Both the position numbers and the translations under genes were made by a program. The notes beneath the pieces were generated by a model. That model did not search any database. It was given only the letters and a program-made list of their open reading frames with translations, and had not been told where the DNA came from. Below are positions 31,923 through 36,813 of a stretch of DNA of 36,813 nt, piece after piece; position 1 is the stretch's first letter; each line of letters starts with the position of its first letter. The DNA is from an uncultured Psychrobacillus sp. (GTDB lineage: Bacteria; Bacillota; Bacilli; Bacillales_A; Planococcaceae): NCBI GenBank assembly GCA_934234185.1, contig CAKQHO010000023.1:1-36813 (forward strand), read 5' to 3'.

Positions 31923-32675
31923 TTATCCCTTCACTTTTGTTGCATTGTATTGAATTCCATTCAATGTATACCCTTGCTTCCCATACATTTCCCTTGGAGT
32001 ATCTTCTCCGTCCGCTACTAAAATAACCGTCTTATCCTGAAAGTTGTCCATGACAAACCGTTGAATCTCACCTCCTATTCCTTGCCGTTGCATATTTTCT
32101 AGCACAAAAAATCCGTCGATTTCTACTGTCTTCTCACGCACAATAATATCGGTAGAACCGACCGCCATCCCGTTTACATAAGCAATGATCTGTTTTTTTC
32201 TTCCTGTTAAGTAATCTGTTTTTAATAATCTTTGTTTGTTAACTGCAAAGCTTTCTCCATAGGCTAAGCTATCGTCCCATTGCAGCAGCAAGTAATCGCT
32301 TAATGTGGCATTATTCACGAATGAAACCTCGACATCTTCACGCCGTGCTTTCGTAGCATAGTTAGCAGGATTAATAGAGTATAATTCTAAAACGCCAATC
32401 ATATATCCAGTATTAGCTAAATACTCCTTTACTAAAGGGGGAATTGGTTCGTCTTGTGGAAATACAAACTTTACATGATTTTGATTATTAGCATTATGAA
32501 AGTCCTCTAAATATTTTTCTACTTCCGTAAACTGTTGAAGGGTAGGAGCCAAACGGAACTCGACGAAATTGCTGTCATATCGATTTAACATCTCTGGAAA
32601 ATGGTAATGAACGTATAAAGCATTGCTGCTTGAAATGTTGCTAAGTACAAAAATATCTTTAAATGTTATACTCAT
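31923..32675 (-). CDS. GNAT family N-acetyltransferase
   Basis: A 250-aa protein. The C-terminal half is a GNAT domain (about residues 120-240): VNGMAVGSTDIIV, then VEIDGFFVLENMQRQGIGGEIQRFVMD with the acetyl-CoA loop Q/R-x-x-G-I-G, and MYGKQGYTLNG near the end. The N-terminal half is a second, degenerate unit without that loop, as in other two-domain members of this group. AAAAAGGAGAT precedes the ATG on the minus strand. Substrate unknown. It is divergent from the LCP gene with 223 bases between. Confidence 0.8.
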   Translation of the reverse strand: MSITFKDIFVLSNISSSNALYVHYHFPEMLNRYDSNFVEFRLAPTLQQFTEVEKYLEDFHNANNQNHVKFVFPQDEPIPPLVKEYLANTGYMIGVLELYSINPANYATKARREDVEVSFVNNATLSDYLLLQWDDSLAYGESFAVNKQRLLKTDYLTGRKKQIIAYVNGMAVGSTDIIVREKTVEIDGFFVLENMQRQGIGGEIQRFVMDNFQDKTVILVADGEDTPREMYGKQGYTLNGIQYNATKVKG

Positions 32676-32898
32676 AGAAATCTCCTTTTTAATAAATTTA
32701 TTTTCTACAGTTAATTTTGTTCTACACGCTCAAAGAAAATAGACATGTACGAAATGTAAAAAGTGCCACAATATCATTCTAATATAACTAACTACATAAA
32801 AAGAGAAATAATTTCGTAACAAGTTTAGTGTTTAAATGTAAATTGGTTTATGTATAATGTATAAGGCTGTGTAAGATATAGAGAAAGGAATCAGGGAA

Positions 32899-33867
32899 AT
32901 GTCCGAACATCTATCAAGAAGAAATAGAAAAAAGAAAAAGAATAATAAAAAACTGAAAATTTTTTTGACTGTGTTTATCGTTCTATTCGCAGCTGTAGGC
33001 AGCTTTGTAGGCTATAACTATATAAAACTTCAACAAGCATTAGATAAAATGAGTGATTCAGAGGACAATGGGAAAATTGCTGTTTCTGAAAAAATCCCTC
33101 ATATGGAGCCCTTCTCGGTTCTACTACTTGGAGTCGATGAACGTGAGAACGACGTAGGAAGAACTGACACAATGATTGTTGTAACAGTGAATCCCGACCT
33201 AGGGACGATGAAAATGTTAAGTATTCCACGGGACTCTCGAGTAGAAATAGTAGGCAACGGGACAGTTGAGAAGATAAATCATGCATACGCTCGCGGAGGA
33301 ATCCCTATGTCCATAGATACTGTCGAGGAAGTGTTGGATATTCCAATTGATTTTTATGTATCCGTTAATATGGAGGGCTTTTTATCCATCATAGATGAGC
33401 TAGGAAATGTAGAAATTGAAAATGATATGGATTTGAAGCATCGACATTATTCATTCCCAAAAGGCACTGTAAGCCTGTCTGGAGAAGAAGCATTAGTTTT
33501 CTCACGTATTCGGTATGAAGATCCACGAGGAGATTTTGGAAGACAAATACGTCAAAAACAGTTAATCGAGGCCCTATTAAATAAAGCAAAAAATCCTTCT
33601 ATCCTATTGAAGCTTGATGATATTTTTGAAGTTCTAGGAGACAATGTACAAATGAACTTTACAAAATCACAGTTGCTAAATATGCAAAAGCTATATAGTA
33701 AGCTAGATAAAAATATCGAGCAGCTTGCGTTTGAAAAAGGCGAAGGCAGACGTATCGATGGCTATTGGTACTATGTATTAGATGAAGAAGAGGTAACGAA
33801 CATCTCGGCAGATTTAAATAATCATTTAAATGGTATAAAGGTAGTAAAGGAAAACGCTCTTCCTTAA
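32899..33867 (+). CDS. LytR-CpsA-Psr (LCP) family cell-wall ligase
   Basis: Transfers undecaprenyl-linked anionic polymers (wall teichoic acid or similar) to peptidoglycan at the outer membrane face. A basic cytoplasmic tail (residues 7-20), a membrane helix (about 21-43) and the LCP domain from about 70. The pyrophosphate-lipid binding and catalytic residues are present: GVDERE (78-83), RTDTM (88-92), SIPRDSR (108-114), FSRIRYEDPRGDFGRQIRQ (201-219). AGAAAGGAA precedes ATG 32899, and TATAAT at 32853-32858 may be the -10. At 322 aa it is of the TagU/LytR size; which of the paralogues it is cannot be decided. Confidence 0.88.
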   Translation: MSEHLSRRNRKKKKNNKKLKIFLTVFIVLFAAVGSFVGYNYIKLQQALDKMSDSEDNGKIAVSEKIPHMEPFSVLLLGVDERENDVGRTDTMIVVTVNPDLGTMKMLSIPRDSRVEIVGNGTVEKINHAYARGGIPMSIDTVEEVLDIPIDFYVSVNMEGFLSIIDELGNVEIENDMDLKHRHYSFPKGTVSLSGEEALVFSRIRYEDPRGDFGRQIRQKQLIEALLNKAKNPSILLKLDDIFEVLGDNVQMNFTKSQLLNMQKLYSKLDKNIEQLAFEKGEGRRIDGYWYYVLDEEEVTNISADLNNHLNGIKVVKENALP

Positions 33868-33907
33868 ATAGAATATTCTTACTATTATCTGTCGTTTAAG
33901 TTAAAAT

Positions 33908-33941
33908 AGATGGTACTAGATAAACTAGTACTATCTTTTTT
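33908..33941 (+). terminator. Terminator after the LCP gene
   Basis: AGATGGTACTA (33908-33918) pairs with TAGTACTATCT (33926-33936, one G-U), followed by T-rich sequence. Confidence 0.8.
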
Positions 33942-33964
33942 ATTTACAAACAAAGGAGATTTCT

Positions 33965-34465
33965 ATGGAATATTATAAGTACTTACGACAATACGTAGGG
34001 CACCAGCCTATTATTTTACCAGGAGCGGTCGTTATTATTTTAAATGATCAAAACGAGGTGCTTTTGCAAAAGAGACGTGACGGAGGCTATGGGCTCCCTG
34101 GAGGACTAATGGAGCTAGGAGAAAGCTTAGAGGAAACGGCACAAAGAGAGGTATTAGAAGAAACTGGTTTAACCATTAGTGAATTGCATTTACTTGGAAT
34201 TTTTTCTGGGTCAGAATATTATTTGAAAATGGCAAATAAAGATGAACTATACTCCGTGACTGCCGTTTACTACACAAGAGAGCAATTAGGAAATATAGAG
34301 GTAGACCTTTCCGAATCGGAGTCTATGGAGTACTTTCCGCTTACGGAGTTACCTACTAACCTGATAGAATCCTATAAAAACTACATAGAACCCTATCTTC
34401 CATTACTTCTTGAGGGAAATAAATCCAGTAAAAAAGATAAAATTATTGGCTCCTCAAGATATTAA
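33965..34465 (+). CDS. Nudix hydrolase
   Basis: A 166-aa hydrolase of nucleoside diphosphate-linked compounds. The Nudix box is complete: GGLMELGESLEETAQREVLEETGL (residues 48-71), matching G-x5-E-x7-R-E-x-x-E-E-x-G-L. The surrounding AVVIILNDQNEVLLQKRRDGGYGLP is typical. AAAGGAG precedes ATG 33965. The sequence around the box and the N-terminal extension resemble Bacillus Nudix proteins annotated as mutT-like, but the substrate is not evident. No partner gene. Confidence 0.88.
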   Translation: MEYYKYLRQYVGHQPIILPGAVVIILNDQNEVLLQKRRDGGYGLPGGLMELGESLEETAQREVLEETGLTISELHLLGIFSGSEYYLKMANKDELYSVTAVYYTREQLGNIEVDLSESESMEYFPLTELPTNLIESYKNYIEPYLPLLLEGNKSSKKDKIIGSSRY

Positions 34466-34533
34466 GATTTTTATGAAAACTGCAGGCTTTACTTTAATAT
34501 GAAAGTTGGTAAGTTTTTTTCTATCATAGAAGG

Positions 34534-34562
34534 TTGACTCGCTGTATACGATTGTATACACT
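34534..34562 (+). promoter_or_regulatory. hmoA promoter with a dyad operator between -35 and -10
   Basis: TTGACT (34534-34539) and TACACT (34557-34562) are 17 bases apart. The interval holds TGTATAC (34543-34549), GATT, GTATACA (34554-34560), a perfect 7-bp inverted repeat overlapping the -10. A dimeric repressor there would block polymerase. It does not match the Fur or PerR boxes I know. Confidence 0.6.
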
Positions 34563-34609
34563 AGTGAAAACAAGTTATTTTATACATAAACTTTAAATGG
34601 AGTGATATA

Positions 34610-34942
34610 ATGTTCGTACAAATTCGTAAGTGGGTTGTTACAGAAGGTAATTCAGATAAAGTTATTGAGCGTTTTAAAAAGAAACCAGATCAAGGACCTT
34701 CTTTGATAGAACAAAGAGAAGGTTATATAGGCCGTGAAATATTAGTGAAAAATGTCCGTCGTGGTGAAGAAGAGGTTATTATGATGGTTCGCTGGGAGTC
34801 GGAAGAGGCTTGGAAGGCATGGGAGAAAAGTCCGGAGCATATTGCAGGGCACAAAAATAAAATTAAAGAACACGGCGGAAAGCCACCACAACCAGAATAT
34901 ATTATTTCTGTGGAAAGTGGTAAATACACAGTGGTAGAATAA
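34610..34942 (+). CDS. hmoA: Heme-degrading monooxygenase HmoA (IsdG/ABM family)
   Basis: A 110-aa ferredoxin-like fold protein closely resembling B. subtilis HmoA (YetG), which opens the heme ring to release iron. The shared sequence includes MFVQIRKWVVTEGNSDKVIE, VKNVRRGEEEVIMMVRWESEEAW and HIAGHK, with the likely heme-facing residues Asn53, Trp62 and His79 region. TGGAGTGA precedes ATG 34610. It is a single gene with its own regulated promoter and a terminator. Confidence 0.88.
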   Translation: MFVQIRKWVVTEGNSDKVIERFKKKPDQGPSLIEQREGYIGREILVKNVRRGEEEVIMMVRWESEEAWKAWEKSPEHIAGHKNKIKEHGGKPPQPEYIISVESGKYTVVE

Positions 34943-34947
34943 ATGAT

Positions 34948-34979
34948 AAAACTCTCTCTGATATTGGAGAGGGTTTTTT
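34948..34979 (+). terminator. Terminator after hmoA
   Basis: AAAACTCTCTC (34948-34958) pairs with GAGAGGGTTTT (from about 34967) with G-U, followed by T. Confidence 0.7.
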
Positions 34980-35062
34980 ATATGAATTTTTTGGGGGAAA
35001 ATCAAGAAAACTAGTATTGTTATAGCGACATTGTATATGCTTAAAGGAAAGAGGTGAGAAGT

Positions 35063-35902
35063 ATGACAAAGAAGTATTACTCCATTGGTGAGATGGCTAG
35101 ATTAATGAATCTATCTATTCAAACCCTGCGATACTACGATCAAATTGATTTGTTTAAGCCAATATATAAAGACCCGGTGACAAATTATCGCTATTACAAT
35201 GAGTCACAATTCTATTATTTAGATTTAATAAAGGCGTTAAAATATGTAGGAACTCCACTTGAAACTATCAAGCAAATGCAACATTACTCATTGGACCAAT
35301 TAGTTAACTTTCTTGCGGAGCAAGAACTGGCTATTGAGTCTGGGATTCAACGACTTCAAGAGGTTCAATATACTCTGCTAAAGACGAAGAAGCAGATGGA
35401 GGAGCAGCTTTCGGTTTCGGTCTTTAATGAGGTGTATATAAAGGAAGAAGAGGAAGGAAGACTGCTTTATATAGAGGTAGAAAATGCGAACCCCGCTTAC
35501 ATTCCCAATGAATATTATAGTGAGCTAATGAGAACGATTGAGAATGAAAACAGTTTGACGACCAGCAGATATGGGAGTACATTTTCCTTGGATTCCTATA
35601 GCTCTCTGGATGATATCTTTTATGAACGTATCTTTACACCTATTTTAACGAATCGTTATTTACATCACTTAACTTCAGAGATGGGAGTCTTAAAATACCA
35701 GCCTGGAAGTTATGTATGTATTTCCTTTGTATTTTCTGTGGATACTTATTTAGAGCAATATCAAAAATTGTACCACTATATACAGGAACATCAATTGCAG
35801 GTAGAACCAGAGGTGTATGAGTTTTTTATGCCAATGCACTATTCTCCACATACCGAGAATCAATACATAATTGAACTAAAAGTAAAAATAATTATTAATT
35901 AA
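35063..35902 (+). CDS. MerR-family multidrug-responsive regulator (BmrR/BltR-like)
   Basis: A 279-aa activator. The N-terminal MerR winged helix (YSIGEMARLMNLSIQTLRYYDQIDLFKPIYKDP, NYRYYNESQFYYLDLIKALKYVG) is followed by a coiled coil (about residues 75-115) and a C-terminal drug-binding, GyrI-like domain of about 150 residues. The frame is open from GTG 35054; ATG 35063 with GAAAGAGGTGAG is preferred. The downstream efflux pump and the 19-bp-spacer promoter between them make it the likely activator of that pump, as BmrR is for Bmr. Confidence 0.85.
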   Translation: MTKKYYSIGEMARLMNLSIQTLRYYDQIDLFKPIYKDPVTNYRYYNESQFYYLDLIKALKYVGTPLETIKQMQHYSLDQLVNFLAEQELAIESGIQRLQEVQYTLLKTKKQMEEQLSVSVFNEVYIKEEEEGRLLYIEVENANPAYIPNEYYSELMRTIENENSLTTSRYGSTFSLDSYSSLDDIFYERIFTPILTNRYLHHLTSEMGVLKYQPGSYVCISFVFSVDTYLEQYQKLYHYIQEHQLQVEPEVYEFFMPMHYSPHTENQYIIELKVKIIIN

Positions 35903-35903
35903 G

Positions 35904-35934
35904 TTGACCCTATAGTAACTATAGGGTTTATCTT
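35904..35934 (+). promoter_or_regulatory. MerR-type promoter and operator
   Basis: TTGACC (35904-35909) and TATCTT (35929-35934) are separated by 19 bases, the overlong spacer that MerR activators correct by twisting DNA. The spacer is filled by a 9-bp perfect inverted repeat ACCCTATAG-TAA-CTATAGGGT (35907-35927). It lies between the regulator gene and the pump gene. Confidence 0.8.
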
Positions 35935-35984
35935 GATAAAGGAGATGATCAAATAATCATCATAGAATGAATGGAGCTTGTATG

Positions 35985-36813
35985 ATGCGCAAAATAAAAG
36001 AGAACCTTACGTTAACCATATTGCTAGGAAACTTATTTATCGCCTTTTTAGGAATTGGTCTTGTTATCCCTATATTACCGACAATTATGAATGAATTACA
36101 TTTAACAGGTAGAATAATTGGCTTTTTAACGGCTGCATTTGCGTTAGCGCAGCTAGTCGTTTCCCCTTTTGCAGGAAAGGCGGCTGACCGTTATGGACGT
36201 AAAATTATGATTGTCATAGGCTTATTTATTTTTGCTTTTTCTGAGTTTTTATTTGGAATTGGGAATACGATCGAAGTATTATTTGTCTCTCGTATTCTTG
36301 GGGGGATTAGTGGCGCATTTATCATGCCGGCGGTCACTGCCTTTATTGCCGATATTACAACTGTTCAAACAAGGCCCAAAGCACTTGGTTATATGTCAGC
36401 GGCAATTAGTACTGGGTTTATCATTGGTCCTGGAATTGGCGGCTTTCTTGCAGAAATTGGAACCAGAGTTCCTTTTTTCTCAGCAGCGGTTCTAGGTACT
36501 GTTGCTGCTGTGCTGTCTATCATATTTTTAAAAGAACCAACGCGCCAAGTGGAGGCTGAGGAAACGTTAGGTCTTCCTAAAGCAACGGGCTTACGGAAGC
36601 TGCTTGTCCCAATGTTTTTAATAGCATTCGTCGTTATTTTTATATCGTCTTTCGGACTAGCTGCTTTTGAGTCATTCTTTAGTCTGTTTGTAGATCATAA
36701 ATTTGCTTTTACCCCAGCTGATATTGCCATAGCAATTACTGGTGGAGCATTGGTGGGTGCTATAGCACAGGTTCTTCTATTTGACAGATTAACGAGAAGG
36801 TTAGGAGAAATAG
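35985..36813 (+). CDS. MFS multidrug efflux transporter, Bmr/Blt/NorA type (partial)
   Basis: Open to the end of the window (276 codons), about 70% of a normal 390-400-aa pump. The first helix LLGNLFIAFLGIGLVIPILPTIMNE and the motif A loop (GKAADRYGRKIMIVIG) and motif C (GFIIGPGIGGFLAE) are those of drug:proton antiporters. About eight helices are visible. ATG 35985 or ATG 35982 may start it; GGAG (35973-35976) favours 35985 (8 bases). It sits behind the MerR-type promoter and is expected to be induced by the drugs bound by the upstream regulator. Shorter open frames in this part are shadows. Confidence 0.9.
   Translation, partial: MRKIKENLTLTILLGNLFIAFLGIGLVIPILPTIMNELHLTGRIIGFLTAAFALAQLVVSPFAGKAADRYGRKIMIVIGLFIFAFSEFLFGIGNTIEVLFVSRILGGISGAFIMPAVTAFIADITTVQTRPKALGYMSAAISTGFIIGPGIGGFLAEIGTRVPFFSAAVLGTVAAVLSIIFLKEPTRQVEAEETLGLPKATGLRKLLVPMFLIAFVVIFISSFGLAAFESFFSLFVDHKFAFTPADIAIAITGGALVGAIAQVLLFDRLTRRLGEI

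Noticed and set aside
36232..36495. 87-codon open frame within the efflux pump gene
   Set aside because: Out of frame with the MFS motifs, which run through this stretch in another frame.
1..36813. CRISPR array, rRNA, tRNA, transposase, phage integrase
   Set aside because: No regularly spaced repeats, no cloverleaf or rRNA sequence and no transposase or integrase motif was seen on either strand.

Overview
This is a low-G+C (roughly 37-40%) Gram-positive chromosomal segment from a spore-forming member of the Bacillaceae/Planococcaceae. The indicators are the order arginase-sigW-rsiW-cdaA-cdaR-glmM, a glmS ribozyme in front of glmS, strong AGGAGG-type ribosome binding sites with frequent TTG/GTG starts, and close relatives of Bacillus subtilis YwrA-D, YunG, Fra (YdhG), HmoA (YetG) and YppG. 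A Psychrobacillus-like genus would fit, but the species cannot be fixed from the sequence alone.

Layout. 1-6161: the tail of an acetyltransferase gene, arginase (rocF), the envelope-stress sigma factor SigW with its anti-sigma factor behind a textbook SigW promoter, then the c-di-AMP/cell-wall operon cdaA-cdaR-glmM. 6248-16016: genes lying between glmM and glmS, namely a DJ-1/PfpI stress protein with a probable SigB promoter, an Lrp/AsnC regulator (YwrC-like), a complete oligopeptide-type ABC importer, a YwrD-type gamma-glutamyltransferase and a split chromate-type transporter (YwrB/YwrA-like). 16049-18893: yunG-like gene, glmS ribozyme leader and glmS. 18919-20600: gene debris, including one clearly broken gene, and orphan terminators.

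20622-23514: LytTR regulator, DUF3021 membrane protein and a two-gene ABC exporter, forming an autonomous resistance-type module. 23656-25284: an ECF sigma factor behind its own ECF-type promoter, overlapping a membrane protein whose outside part is a degenerate LytR-CpsA-Psr (LCP) domain without the catalytic arginines. This apparent anti-sigma factor with a dead LCP sensor is the most unusual system in the window. 25553-31716: membrane metallophosphoesterase, small membrane protein, Hsp20, a pair of oligopeptide-type permeases with no ATPase or binding protein, the iron chaperone Fra, a small Cys-rich protein and a YppG-like repeat protein. 31923-36813: GNAT acetyltransferase, an intact LCP protein, Nudix hydrolase, heme monooxygenase HmoA with a dyad operator in its promoter, and a MerR-family regulator next to a Bmr/Blt-like efflux pump (cut by the window end) with a classic 19-bp-spacer MerR promoter.

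The first and third blocks are linked: SigW and the second ECF sigma factor respond to envelope stress, while CdaA/CdaR/GlmM, GlmS and the LCP ligase supply or assemble the cell wall. The intervening ywr/opp island looks like a peptide-scavenging unit: import of gamma-glutamyl or other short peptides followed by hydrolysis by the YwrD-like enzyme.
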